DNA of 64,000 nt from positions 708,895 to 772,894 of the forward strand of contig NZ_LGIQ01000007.1 in NCBI RefSeq assembly GCF_001187725.1. The letters are read 5' to 3'. Position 1 is the stretch's first letter; each line of letters opens with the position of its first letter. Of this stretch, positions 1 to 8,376 are shown piece by piece. The notes beneath the pieces were generated by a model. The model was not told where the DNA came from and did no database searches. It worked only from the letters and a program-made list of their open reading frames with translations. A program made the translations under genes and the position numbers. Source of the DNA: Brevibacillus reuszeri. GTDB taxonomy: Bacteria; Bacillota; Bacilli; Brevibacillales; Brevibacillaceae.

Positions 1-111
1 GAGTTGATTCGCGTAGTAATTGCTTCCGTTATTTTCTTCGTGGCAGCTCACGGAATTGTGAAGATTTTTGTGAAACCAATCTTGAAGAAGAAAAAGGAAG
101 GTGGGAACTGA
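1..111 (+). CDS. ABC transporter permease, C-terminal end only (NupP/YufP-like)
   Basis: This is the 3' end of a gene that begins before the window. The last 36 codons are open and end at TGA 109-111. They encode a hydrophobic segment (VVIASVIFFVAAHGIVKIFV) followed by a basic tail, as at the end of an inner-membrane permease. The stop overlaps the ATG of the next permease by one base, which implies translational coupling and makes this the partner permease of a nucleoside (BmpA/NupNOPQ-type) importer. The identity rests mainly on the neighbour, because too little of the protein is visible to classify it alone. Confidence 0.6.
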   Translation, partial: ELIRVVIASVIFFVAAHGIVKIFVKPILKKKKEGGN

Positions 112-1070
112 TGGATTGGGGAATTATTCTAAGCAACCTCGTTCATGATACCATCGTGTTTTCCACTGCCTTGATTTTTGCGTCATTGGGCGGACTTTTT
201 TCTGAGCGCTCTGGTGTAGTCAACATTGCACTAGAGGGTATGATGATCATTGGGGCCTTTACCGGTGCGGTTATGACCTATGCTTTTCAGGATTCTCTTG
301 GAGCCTGGGCACCTTGGATAGGGTTTATCGCCGCCGGGATCGGTGGAGCGATTTTCGCCTTGCCTCACGCGGTAGCATCGGTTTCCTTTAAAGCAGACCA
401 AACCGTAAGTGGTGTCGCTTTGAACTTCTTGGCAGCGGGTCTGTCTGTTTACTTGACCAAGATCATTTTCAATGGTGCAGGTCAAACCACGACTTTGAGC
501 CAAGTTTTCGGAAAGTGGAGCATCCCGGGTTTGCATGAGATCCCGTACTTGGGTCACGCCATTTTCGAGGCTTATCCTACGAGCTACATCGCATTTATCA
601 TGGTGTTCTTGACATGGTTCCTCGTTTTCAAGACTCCGTTTGGCTTGCGTTTGCGTGCTGTTGGGGAACATCCTCGTGCAGCTGATACTGTAGGGATCAA
701 TGTAAAGAAAATGCGTTATACGGCAGTCATGATCAGTGGTGCGCTTGCTGCTTTGGGCGGAGCAACCATTTCTTTGACGACAACCAGTAACTTTTCGCAT
801 AATACCGTTTCTGGACAAGGCTTCATTGCGATTGCAGCTTTGATTTTCGGAAAATGGCATCCAGCTGGTGCGATGGGAGCTGCTCTCTTCTTTGGTGTCG
901 CTCAAGCAATTAAATCGCTGGTTCAAATCTTTGGTTTGACCCAATATGTACCTACGGAGTTTATTTTCATGCTACCGTACGTATTGACGATTCTCGTCAT
1001 GGCTGGTTTGGTAGGTCGTTCAAGTGCACCGGCTGCCTTGGGTAAACCATACGATACCGGCTCTCGCTAG
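111..1070 (+). CDS. ABC transporter permease, nucleoside type (NupQ/YufQ-like)
   Basis: A 319-residue polytopic membrane protein of the BPD_transp_2 permease family. Family-like stretches are SERSGVVNIALEGMMIIGAF near residues 32-51, LRLRAVGEHPRAADTVGINV near 180-199 and GQGFIAIAALIFGKWHP near 236-252. These belong to the second permease of simple-sugar and nucleoside importers such as the guanosine transporter of Bacillus subtilis. It would form a heterodimer with the upstream permease and take ligand from a BmpA-type lipoprotein with a duplicated ATPase, both presumably upstream of the window. The start ATG overlaps the previous stop by one base. Substrate specificity is inferred from the family only. 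Confidence 0.85.
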   Translation: MDWGIILSNLVHDTIVFSTALIFASLGGLFSERSGVVNIALEGMMIIGAFTGAVMTYAFQDSLGAWAPWIGFIAAGIGGAIFALPHAVASVSFKADQTVSGVALNFLAAGLSVYLTKIIFNGAGQTTTLSQVFGKWSIPGLHEIPYLGHAIFEAYPTSYIAFIMVFLTWFLVFKTPFGLRLRAVGEHPRAADTVGINVKKMRYTAVMISGALAALGGATISLTTTSNFSHNTVSGQGFIAIAALIFGKWHPAGAMGAALFFGVAQAIKSLVQIFGLTQYVPTEFIFMLPYVLTILVMAGLVGRSSAPAALGKPYDTGSR

Positions 1071-1151
1071 TTGACATAATTTAGCGTCTAGAACCTGACT
1101 CTTTCCCTGTGCGATAATTTTTATGGTGATTTCGTGCGGGGAGGGGATTGA

Positions 1152-2375
1152 ATGAACCGCTGTTTACATAGAAACAGCATTCTTCATTGGCCCAGGCTTC
1201 TAGGCGTTTTTTGTGTTTGTCTGGGTCTATTTATTGGTGTGATTGATATGAGTAAACCGGCACTGGCAGAAGAGCCAGGACCAACTGTGTCCTTGGTGAT
1301 TAACGGAAAAGCAGTATTCTCCGATGTGCAGCCACTTCTTGAAAACGGACGAATGCTAGTACCGATTCGGTATATTGGGGAATCTACTGGGGCTTCGGTC
1401 ACGTATGAGGCGGCAACGAAGCAGGTCATCATGGAGCAAAAAGACAGGCGTGTATCATTAATTGTAGGGAGTAATGTTGCCTATGTGAACGGTAGGCATT
1501 ACACACTCGATGTACCACCGAAAATTGTTAATGATCGTACGGTGGTCCCGATCCGTTTTGTTAGTGAAGCACTTGGATATCGCGTAAATTGGGATGAGAG
1601 AGCACAGGTGGCGCAAATCGAGTCAAAAGAGCCAGATGATTCCGTGGCCATTGTGAAAGAAGCATCGAATCCCTATGTCGTGCAAGCAGGTGACACATTG
1701 TCCAAAGTTGCCCTTCAGCACGGGACGACGATGAGTGCCATCAAAAAAAACAACTACTTGTCTTCGGATAACCTGACGATTGATCAAATTTTATTTTTAC
1801 CCAATGATTCTAAGACAGCAACGAATCCACTTTCAAAAAAAGTCGGTGACAGCGGCTTGTTGAAGAAGACCTACTATTTCCCCTTTAATAATCGCAGCTG
1901 GTACGAGCCTTATGGCGACAGCTTTGGCTCTGATCGTGAATGGACGGAAAGCAGTGATGGAAGTGTACGCAGTCATGAAGGCATTGATATCATGGCTCCC
2001 AAAGGCACTCCTGTTTATTCCGTATCATCAGGGACCATTAATCGGATTGGTTGGAATACCTACGGTGGCTGGCGTATCAATATTACGGATGAAAGTGGAC
2101 AATATCGCATGTATTACGCCCATTTAAGTGCCTACACACCTGGGTTGCGCATTGGTGATACCATACAGGCAGGGCAATTGATTGGCTTTGTAGGAGATAC
2201 TGGATACGGAGGAGCGGGAACGGTTGGTATGTTTGCTCCCCATTTGCATTTTGGACTTTATCTCAACGACAACAATCGTGCCATCGATGCTTATGATTAC
2301 TTGCGGTATTGGGAGCAAAATAAAGTTGCAAGCCCCTTTTTCCTAATGGGACAAACTAGACGAAGAATATCCTGA
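1152..2375 (+). CDS. Secreted LysM and M23 peptidase with copper-amine-oxidase-N (stalk) domain
   Basis: A 407-residue exported cell-wall protein. Residues 1-39 form a signal peptide ending in an ALA-type cleavage site. Residues about 45-155 contain two PIRY/PIRF repeats (MLVPIRYIGESTG and TVVPIRFVSEALGY) of the copper amine oxidase N-terminal-like domain. A LysM motif follows at about 174-217. The C-terminal third is an M23 metallopeptidase with likely zinc ligands H275 and D279 (SHEGID) and H364/H366 (HLHFG). A strong Shine-Dalgarno GGGGAGGGG precedes the ATG. It most likely cleaves peptidoglycan cross-bridges outside the membrane. The domain assignments are clear, but the substrate and any sporulation role are inference. 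Confidence 0.85.
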   Translation: MNRCLHRNSILHWPRLLGVFCVCLGLFIGVIDMSKPALAEEPGPTVSLVINGKAVFSDVQPLLENGRMLVPIRYIGESTGASVTYEAATKQVIMEQKDRRVSLIVGSNVAYVNGRHYTLDVPPKIVNDRTVVPIRFVSEALGYRVNWDERAQVAQIESKEPDDSVAIVKEASNPYVVQAGDTLSKVALQHGTTMSAIKKNNYLSSDNLTIDQILFLPNDSKTATNPLSKKVGDSGLLKKTYYFPFNNRSWYEPYGDSFGSDREWTESSDGSVRSHEGIDIMAPKGTPVYSVSSGTINRIGWNTYGGWRINITDESGQYRMYYAHLSAYTPGLRIGDTIQAGQLIGFVGDTGYGGAGTVGMFAPHLHFGLYLNDNNRAIDAYDYLRYWEQNKVASPFFLMGQTRRRIS

Positions 2376-2395
2376 TTGAGAAAGGAAGGCTTCGT

Positions 2396-2551
2396 ATGTG
2401 GACATGTCCTTATTGCGGCGGGAATCACGGTCTGCCATTTCACGATGAGCATTTAGACGGTATGCTTTGTCTGGGCGCGGATTGCGGGCGCTTCGTCGAA
2501 GAAAGCGTCATACAAGAAGACTCGAGAGAATGGGACTATATGGACTTGTAA
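2396..2551 (+). CDS. Small zinc-ribbon-like protein, 51 aa
   Basis: A compact gene right after the M23 peptidase, starting at ATG 2396 with an AAGGAAGG ribosome binding site eight bases upstream. The product starts MWTCPYCGG and later carries CLGADCG, giving a CxxC...CxxxxC four-cysteine arrangement typical of rubredoxin-like or zinc-ribbon microproteins. The tail is acidic. It ends just before a good rho-independent terminator, so it is probably the last gene of the M23 transcript. No function is recognised; the cysteine pattern suggests metal binding. Confidence 0.65.
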   Translation: MWTCPYCGGNHGLPFHDEHLDGMLCLGADCGRFVEESVIQEDSREWDYMDL

Positions 2552-2558
2552 TCGATGA

Positions 2559-2604
2559 GGAACGAGCCATGCTGGCAATAATCAGCACGGTTTGTTCCTT
2601 TTTT
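2559..2604 (+). terminator. Rho-independent terminator
   Basis: A 16-bp stem (GGAACGAGCCATGCTG paired with CAGCACGGTTTGTTCC, G-T pairs allowed) with an 8-nt loop is followed by a run of T. It ends the transcript of the M23 and zinc-ribbon genes. Confidence 0.85.
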
Positions 2605-2649
2605 CGTCAGGATTTAGATGTGTATGGGAAGGCGTAGGAGGAGCATTGC

Positions 2650-2736
2650 ATGCATACCTTGATAAAAGGAAAAAGACATTGGAAGATTCTGATGCTTGAT
2701 GACCTGCCAATTGGTTACAATAGAGGGGTAAGCTGA
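2650..2736 (+). CDS. Possible 28-aa leader ORF coupled to ymfF
   Basis: ATG 2650 is preceded by a strong AGGAGGAG Shine-Dalgarno (2636-2643). The frame stays open for 28 codons and ends in TGA 2734-2736, which overlaps the ATG of the downstream M16 gene by one base. The peptide begins MHTLIKGKRHWKILML and resembles nothing I know. The strong ribosome binding site and the stop-start overlap suggest either a translated leader that couples translation of ymfF or a short unknown protein. It could also be chance. Confidence 0.35.
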   Translation: MHTLIKGKRHWKILMLDDLPIGYNRGVS

Positions 2737-4055
2737 TGGAGAAGGGAGAATGGGATATGAGTGGGCATACAACCGAAATTGCGTTTCAAAGCTCCCAAAT
2801 TAATGGGATGAACGTACATATCCTGCCGACCGCCAAGTTCAAAACAACCACCATTGTGACAATGATTGAACAGGCACTGTCGGAGGAAAACGTGACAAAA
2901 ACGGCTTTACTTGCCATGGTGATGAAACGGGCTACAGCTCGATTCCCTGAGACCAAACGATTGCGTGCGCATCTGGATTATCTCTATGGTGCGATCTTTG
3001 ACGTAGACGTGATGAAAAAAGGGGAGCGGCAAATACTGCAAATATATATGGAGGTTCCGAACGAGAAGTATCTTTCCAAAGATGCGACTCTATTGGAGGC
3101 TGCCATTCAGTTTGTAGGTGACATGCTGACTAGACCGCTTGTAGAAAATGGTGCCTTTCTTGAGAAGTACATGAATCAAGAGAAGGAGACCCTCCGCAAG
3201 CGCATGGAGAGCTTGATCGATGACAAAATGAAATATGCCAATCAACGTGTGACAGAAGAAATGTGCAAAGATGAGCCGTTCTCGCTGCTCGTCCAAGGAA
3301 GAGTGGACGACCTGCCGGGCATAACCGGTGAAGACCTCTACTCGTATTATAAAGAAATCATGACGAATAACCCGATTAATATGTTCGTTGTCGGTGATGT
3401 GGAGCAACAAAACGTTTCTGAAATCATCCGCTCGCAGGTTCCTTTGGAGCGAAGCGATGTGAAAGGGTTCCAGGTAAACCAGGAACAAAAACAGATAACG
3501 ACAGAGCGTGAAGTGATTGATCGCCTAGACGTGGGCCAAGCGAAGCTTAACATTGGTTGCCGAACACAGATTACGTACAAAGATGATGATTATCCTGCCT
3601 TGTTGCTGTATAACGGTATTCTCGGTGGCTTTCCGCATTCGAAGCTATTCGTCAATGTGCGCGAAAAAGAAAGTCTCGCTTATTATGCGGTTTCCAGACT
3701 GGAGAGTCACAAAGGCATCATGATGATCATGTCCGGGATCGATGTCAATAAGTATCAAAGAGCTGTCGAGATCATCAAGCAGCAGCTTGAATTGATGGAG
3801 AAGGGTACGATTTCGGACGAAGAATTGGGACTCACTCGGGCTACACTTAGCAATCAGTTCCGCGAGCTATTAGATAGTGCCCGTGGAATGATTGATTTTA
3901 CCTACAATGGGGTCATTAGCGGCCGAAAACGCCAACTGGATGAGCTCTTGAAAGCAATCAGCAGCGTGACGCTGGATGAGATTAAGCAGGTCGCAGATAA
4001 AGTGAAAATCGATACCATCTATCTCCTGCGGGATAAGAAGGGAGAGGCGCAATAA
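2736..4055 (+). CDS. ymfF: M16 family peptidase-like protein without zinc motif (YmfF-like)
   Basis: A 439-residue M16 (pitrilysin-like) family protein. The region where active members carry HxxEH reads MKRATARFPETKRLRAHLDY and lacks the zinc ligands, so this is the inactive partner of a two-protein M16 pair. The C-terminal half has the usual VREKESLAYYAVSRLES segment. Two starts are possible: ATG 2736, which overlaps the stop of a short leader frame, and ATG 2757, which has its own AGGGAG. Its stop overlaps the start of the active partner by one base, so the two are translationally coupled and probably form a heterodimer. The peptide substrate is not evident. Confidence 0.85.
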   Translation: MEKGEWDMSGHTTEIAFQSSQINGMNVHILPTAKFKTTTIVTMIEQALSEENVTKTALLAMVMKRATARFPETKRLRAHLDYLYGAIFDVDVMKKGERQILQIYMEVPNEKYLSKDATLLEAAIQFVGDMLTRPLVENGAFLEKYMNQEKETLRKRMESLIDDKMKYANQRVTEEMCKDEPFSLLVQGRVDDLPGITGEDLYSYYKEIMTNNPINMFVVGDVEQQNVSEIIRSQVPLERSDVKGFQVNQEQKQITTEREVIDRLDVGQAKLNIGCRTQITYKDDDYPALLLYNGILGGFPHSKLFVNVREKESLAYYAVSRLESHKGIMMIMSGIDVNKYQRAVEIIKQQLELMEKGTISDEELGLTRATLSNQFRELLDSARGMIDFTYNGVISGRKRQLDELLKAISSVTLDEIKQVADKVKIDTIYLLRDKKGEAQ

Positions 4056-5347
4056 TGGAGACCACTGTATTTGAACAAGTAAACGAAACCCTGTATCACG
4101 AAACGCTGGGGAACGGATTGCAGGTATATTTGGTCCCGAAGCAAGGCTTCAGCAAGACCTACGCCGTCTTTACTACACGCTATGGTTCGATAGACAGCCA
4201 TTTTCGTACGCGAGGTGGGGAAGAAATTAACGTACCAGACGGCATCGCGCATTTTCTTGAGCACAAGATGTTTGAGAAAAAAGATCGAGACGTTATGCAC
4301 GAATTTAGTAAGAACGGTGCATCCTGCAACGCATTTACGAGCTTTAACCGCACAGCGTACCTATTTTCATGCACAGATAATCTAAATGACAACTTGAACC
4401 TTCTTCTCGACTATGTGCAAGAGCCGTACTTTACGGATGCCAGCGTAGAAAAGGAAAAGGGAATTATCGGTCAGGAAATCACGATGTACGATGACAATCC
4501 GGATTGGAAAGTTTACATGAACCTGCTCAAGGCGATGTATCAAAAGTATCCAATCAATATCGAGATTGCGGGTACGATCGAAACCATTTCGCATATTACC
4601 AAAGAATACCTTTATCAATGTTACGAGACTTTTTATCACCCGGCCAATATGCTGCTTTTGGTGGTTGGGTCCTTCGAGCCGGAAGCGATGATGAAATTGA
4701 TTCGTGAGAACCAGTCGGCCAAGGAATTTTCACCTGCACCGCAAATTACGAGAGTCTTTCCGGAAGAGCCGGTTGAGCCCGCTGAGGCAAAGGTCGAGGC
4801 GTTTCTTGCCGTTGGACTGCCAAAGTGTATGATCGGGATCAAGGAACGGGAAAATGGACTTACCAAAGAAGCCTTGTTAAAACGTGATCTGACCACTAAA
4901 CTGATATTGGACCTTGCGTTTGGCACGAGCTCTGCTGTGTATGAGCGCTTATACGACAGCGGCTTGATTACGGAAAGCTTTGATTTTGACTATAGCTGCG
5001 AGCAGGATTACGCCTACACCATTATCGGTGGTGATACACCTGATCCGGATAAGCTGTTTGAAACGATCAAAGCCGAGATCGAGCAATTGAAGCAAAACGG
5101 AATTGATCAGGATGACTTCGAGCGGGCGAAGAGAAAGAAAATCGGTAACTTCTTACGATCGCTGAATTCAGTCGAATATATCGCTAACCAATTTACCAGC
5201 TTCAAGTTCAATGGCAATGATCTGTTTTCCGTGGTGCCGACCCTCGAGTCGATCACCCGCGAAGATGTTGAACAGCGATTGAAAGAGCATTTTCTTCCTG
5301 AACAAATGGCTGTTTCGATTGTCCGTTCTGCTTCGCCACAGGAGTAG
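4055..5347 (+). CDS. ymfH: M16 family zinc peptidase (YmfH-like)
   Basis: A 430-residue M16 metalloprotease. The inverted zinc motif HxxEH is present as AHFLEHKMFE near residues 69-78, with the downstream glutamate-rich helix YVQEPYFTDASVEKEKGIIGQE. The C-terminal half holds the family RLYDSGLITESF-like element. It is coupled to the non-catalytic partner ymfF by a one-base overlap, an arrangement typical of bacterial two-subunit M16 peptidases. Family members process small peptides or lantibiotic-like substrates, but none is visible here. The next gene, an SDR enzyme, starts 9 bases later, so the three probably share a transcript. Confidence 0.9.
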   Translation: METTVFEQVNETLYHETLGNGLQVYLVPKQGFSKTYAVFTTRYGSIDSHFRTRGGEEINVPDGIAHFLEHKMFEKKDRDVMHEFSKNGASCNAFTSFNRTAYLFSCTDNLNDNLNLLLDYVQEPYFTDASVEKEKGIIGQEITMYDDNPDWKVYMNLLKAMYQKYPINIEIAGTIETISHITKEYLYQCYETFYHPANMLLLVVGSFEPEAMMKLIRENQSAKEFSPAPQITRVFPEEPVEPAEAKVEAFLAVGLPKCMIGIKERENGLTKEALLKRDLTTKLILDLAFGTSSAVYERLYDSGLITESFDFDYSCEQDYAYTIIGGDTPDPDKLFETIKAEIEQLKQNGIDQDDFERAKRKKIGNFLRSLNSVEYIANQFTSFKFNGNDLFSVVPTLESITREDVEQRLKEHFLPEQMAVSIVRSASPQE

Positions 5348-5356
5348 TGAGCAAGT

Positions 5357-6091
5357 ATGCATCAAGGAACGCCATGGGCGTTGATTACGGGGTCTTCTGG
5401 CGAAATCGGGCAGGCGATAGCTGTCTGCCTGGCTGAGGTGGGAGTTCCCCTCTATCTTCATTATCATCAAGCGGAGTCAAAGATTGATGCTCTCGTACAA
5501 AAATGTCAGACACTCGGGGTGTCAACCGGCAAGCTGCAAGCAGATTTACGTGATCCGGCGCAAATTACTGCCATGTTTGAGGCGATGCCAATTGCACCGC
5601 TGCTTATCGTCAACAATGCATCGGTGGATCACGTCGGGCTTTTTTCCGATGTCTCCGTTGAAATGTTTGACGAAATGATGCATATCAATGTGCGTTCATC
5701 GTTTTTGGTGAGTCAAGCAGCTGTGCCCGCCATGCTTCGTGAGCGCTATGGGCGTATCGTGAATGTTTCTTCCATTTGGGGAATGACAGGCGGTTCGTGT
5801 GAAGTACTGTATTCCTTGTCCAAGGGAGCCATAAATACGTTCACCAAAGCGTTGGCAAAAGAGCTTGCACCGAATGGCATCACAGTAAACGCTGTTGCAC
5901 CTGGGGCTATCGAGGGTGGCATGATGCAAAAATTTTCAGCTGATGAACTTGCTATGATTGCAGAAGAAATTCCTGCCAGTCGTCTCGGGCGACCGGAAGA
6001 AGTGGCGGCGGTCGTGCGCTTTCTTTTGACTCGGGAGGCGAGCTATGTAACCGGCCAAATTATTAGTCCCAACGGCGGATGGTATACATAA
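5357..6091 (+). CDS. ymfI: SDR family oxidoreductase (FabG-like, YmfI)
   Basis: A 244-residue short-chain dehydrogenase. The N-terminal glycine motif TGSSGEIGQAIA (about residues 12-23) binds NAD(P)H, followed by NNAS in place of the common NNAG. The catalytic triad appears as VNVSS (Ser) and YSLSK (Tyr-xxx-Lys), and the C-terminal GQIISPNGGW is typical of FabG-like reductases. The gene sits 9 bp after ymfH in the same order as in Bacillus, so it is co-transcribed with the M16 pair. It probably reduces a 3-oxoacyl-type substrate, but no specific substrate can be read. Confidence 0.9.
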   Translation: MHQGTPWALITGSSGEIGQAIAVCLAEVGVPLYLHYHQAESKIDALVQKCQTLGVSTGKLQADLRDPAQITAMFEAMPIAPLLIVNNASVDHVGLFSDVSVEMFDEMMHINVRSSFLVSQAAVPAMLRERYGRIVNVSSIWGMTGGSCEVLYSLSKGAINTFTKALAKELAPNGITVNAVAPGAIEGGMMQKFSADELAMIAEEIPASRLGRPEEVAAVVRFLLTREASYVTGQIISPNGGWYT

Positions 6092-6188
6092 GTACAATTA
6101 CATGCATAATTTCCGTGAAAAGATGGAAATCTACCTTTTGTGTGGGCAGCAAACCTGTTCGCAACGTACAAAAGGAGGGATTTTCGCT

Positions 6189-6458
6189 ATGTCGATTCTT
6201 GACAATTTCCGCGACTGGAAAGAATTTCTCGGAGATCGAGTAGAACAAGCGAAACAGGCAGGGATGGAAAGTGAAACGTTAGAAAACGTTGCCTACCAAA
6301 TTGGTGGTTATCTGGCTGAGCAAGTAGATCCGAAAAACGATCAGGAGCGTCTGTTAAAGCAGCTTTGGGACGCGGGAGATCAACAGCAGAAGCAAGCGCT
6401 GGCTTCTCTCATGGTGAAACTTGTTCAGGACGCCGGTAATGTCAGCCGTGGCAATTAG
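6189..6458 (+). CDS. ymfJ: DUF3243 family protein (YmfJ-like)
   Basis: An 89-residue soluble protein starting at ATG 6189, chosen because it follows a strong AAAAGGAGGG site by eight bases; an in-frame extension to 6102 has no such site. The sequence (ILDNFRDWKEFLGDRVEQAK, then AYQIGGYLAEQVDPKNDQE) matches the DUF3243 family found next to ymfI and ymfK in Bacillus relatives. The C-terminal half is helical and charged. The function is unknown. A terminator follows directly. Confidence 0.85.
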   Translation: MSILDNFRDWKEFLGDRVEQAKQAGMESETLENVAYQIGGYLAEQVDPKNDQERLLKQLWDAGDQQQKQALASLMVKLVQDAGNVSRGN

Positions 6459-6464
6459 GCTTTG

Positions 6465-6491
6465 AAATCCCCTTCTTTTGGGGATTTTTCT
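6465..6491 (+). terminator. Rho-independent terminator after ymfJ
   Basis: AAATCCCC and GGGGATTT form a stem around a TTCTTTT loop and are followed by a T-rich run. It ends the ymfF-ymfJ transcript. Confidence 0.85.
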
Positions 6492-6566
6492 TTTCGCGAT
6501 TGTCGATTGTTCGGAAAATGTTATACTACATAAGAAGAGAATTCTGGGTGGCGGAGAGGATTGCAT

Positions 6567-7346
6567 ATGGAAGCAAAAAAAGAATGGTACATGGAGTACG
6601 AGATTGCCCGTAACCGTCCTGGTCTTTTAGGGGACGTAGCTTCTATTCTGGGTATGTTGAACATTAACATCGTCACCATTAATGGCGTTGATACGATGCG
6701 TCGAGGCATGCTGCTTTTGACTGATGATGATGAAAAAGTTGAGGTTTTGCGCAACGTTGTGCAGAAAATGGACAACATAACCATAACGAGGCTGCGTCCG
6801 CCCACAATGCTCGATCGACTGGCAGTTCGCCATGGTCGTTATATCGAACGCGACAGCGAGGACAAGAAAACGTTCCGCTTCGTTCGTGATGAGCTGGGCC
6901 TGCTTGTTGACTTTATGGCGGAAATTCTTAAAAAAGAAGGGCATCAGCTGATCGGAATTCGTGGTATGCCTCGTGTAGGCAAGACTGAATCCATGATTGC
7001 TGCCAGCGTTTCGGCGAATAAGCGGTGGACGTTTATTTCGTCTACTTTATTACGGCAGACGGTCCGCAGTTCATTAGCCATTGATGAATTGTCCGATGAT
7101 CATGTATATTTGATTGATGGAATTGTTTCTACTATGCGATCTACCGAGAAGCATTACACCTTGCTTCGAGAGATCATGAACTTTCCTGCCGCGAAAATTA
7201 TTGAGCATCCCGACATTTTTGTAAGAGAGTCAGAGTATGAGCTATCTGATTTCCATTACATTATCGAGCTGCGTATAAACCCAGAAGAAGAGATTACATA
7301 CGAGTTAATCAACAATCGCGGCTTTGATAATTTTGAAATGAACTAA
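6567..7346 (+). CDS. ymfK: DUF3388 protein with N-terminal ACT-like domain (YmfK-like)
   Basis: A 259-residue protein. The start is ATG 6567, preceded by GGAGAGGA with a six-base spacer; the in-frame TTG at 6561 is too close to that site. Residues about 10-80 (YEIARNRPGLLGDVASILGM, NINIVTINGVD) look like an ACT regulatory domain. The rest is the DUF3388 region and contains GMPRVGKTES near residues 131-140, which resembles a nucleotide-binding loop. It lies between ymfJ and the rodZ-like gene, as in Bacillus. No biochemical function is known. Confidence 0.85.
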   Translation: MEAKKEWYMEYEIARNRPGLLGDVASILGMLNINIVTINGVDTMRRGMLLLTDDDEKVEVLRNVVQKMDNITITRLRPPTMLDRLAVRHGRYIERDSEDKKTFRFVRDELGLLVDFMAEILKKEGHQLIGIRGMPRVGKTESMIAASVSANKRWTFISSTLLRQTVRSSLAIDELSDDHVYLIDGIVSTMRSTEKHYTLLREIMNFPAAKIIEHPDIFVRESEYELSDFHYIIELRINPEEEITYELINNRGFDNFEMN

Positions 7347-7358
7347 GGAGGGGCAGCT

Positions 7359-8264
7359 GTGTCTGAGCTAGGCCAAGTGCTACAAAGAGCCCGCGAGGAA
7401 AAAGGAATCTCGCTCGACGACATCCAACGAATCACCAAGATACAGCGGAGATATTTGGAAGCCATTGAAAGGGGGCATTTTCACGTACTTCCTGGCCACT
7501 TTTATGCGCGTGCATTTATAAAAAGCTATGCGGAGGCGGTAGGACTCGATCCGAATCACATTATGAGCCACTTCCAGTCAGATCTTCCGTCCCAACCACC
7601 TACGGAGCAAGTGGAGAGACTGCGTAGACGACGAGTCGCTTCGGCTAATAATCCGCTACAGGGCGCCCGGTGGGTAACCAAGACGCTTCTCGTGCTTTTT
7701 ATTGCGCTCATTATTGGGGTTATTTACATCGCTGTCGTTAATAGCAATGGAGAAATGACCGCACCATCCGTGCCAGGTGGAACTGTGAATCCTGGAGCGG
7801 AGATCACAACGCCTGGTCAAGCTGGCGGTGGTGTGACTCCAGCTCCGCCTGACCAAACTCCGCCGCCAACAGGCACACCTACAACACCAGATTCGGGAAT
7901 TACACCCCCTGAAACAACACCCGAAACCCCTCAGTCGGCTATCACTTTTGAGTCTCAGCAAGGCTCTATCTACAATTATTCCGTGCAAGGCGGCGACAAA
8001 GTGACAGTTCATCTGAAGGTTAAGTCGGATAGAAGCTGGTTTGGTGTATCGGAAGGGAAAGGGAAGAAGTACGTAGCAGAAGGTGAGCTGAAGGCCGGAG
8101 CAACGGAAGAAAAAACGATTGAGCTCGGAAAAACGGCTTACGTTCGTCTTGGGAATCCTACTGTTTTGGAAATGACAGTAAATGGTGTGGCAGTTGATAT
8201 GACGAAATTAAAATTCAAGCCGTCCAACATCAACTTCAAAATAAAAGAAACGGTAACACAGTAG
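7359..8264 (+). CDS. rodZ: RodZ-like cytoskeletal membrane protein (YmfM)
   Basis: A 301-residue protein with RodZ architecture. An N-terminal helix-turn-helix of the HTH_25 type occupies residues 1-70 (LGQVLQRAREEKGISLDDIQ, then HFYARAFIKSYAEAVGLDP). A single transmembrane helix lies at about 107-128 (TLLVLFIALIIGVIYIAVV). A Pro/Thr-rich extracellular linker spans about 135-190, and a DUF4115 beta domain follows (SDRSWFGVSEGKGKKYVAEG). RodZ links MreB filaments to the membrane and helps set cell shape. The GTG start 7359 is preceded by AAGGAGGGG. It is 12 bp downstream of ymfK and followed by a terminator. Confidence 0.9.
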   Translation: MSELGQVLQRAREEKGISLDDIQRITKIQRRYLEAIERGHFHVLPGHFYARAFIKSYAEAVGLDPNHIMSHFQSDLPSQPPTEQVERLRRRRVASANNPLQGARWVTKTLLVLFIALIIGVIYIAVVNSNGEMTAPSVPGGTVNPGAEITTPGQAGGGVTPAPPDQTPPPTGTPTTPDSGITPPETTPETPQSAITFESQQGSIYNYSVQGGDKVTVHLKVKSDRSWFGVSEGKGKKYVAEGELKAGATEEKTIELGKTAYVRLGNPTVLEMTVNGVAVDMTKLKFKPSNINFKIKETVTQ

Positions 8265-8289
8265 GCAAGCGCTAAGCTTGCCTTTCATA
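8263..8289 (+). terminator. Rho-independent terminator after rodZ
   Basis: AGGCAAGC pairs with GCTTGCCT around a GCTAA loop, overlapping the rodZ stop codon, and is followed by a T-rich stretch. Confidence 0.8.
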
Positions 8290-8301
8290 CTTTTGTCTCT
8301 T

Positions 8302-8331
8302 TTGACACTTCCTTTAGGCTTATATTATACT
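8302..8331 (+). promoter_or_regulatory. Sigma-A-type promoter for rimO-pgsA
   Basis: A perfect -35 TTGACA (8302-8307) and a -10 TATACT (8326-8331) are separated by 18 bp, about 45 bp before the rimO start and just after the rodZ terminator. Confidence 0.8.
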
Positions 8332-8376
8332 GAGTAGGTGTAATATGGGCTGGTGTGACCAATTGGAGGAAAAAAG

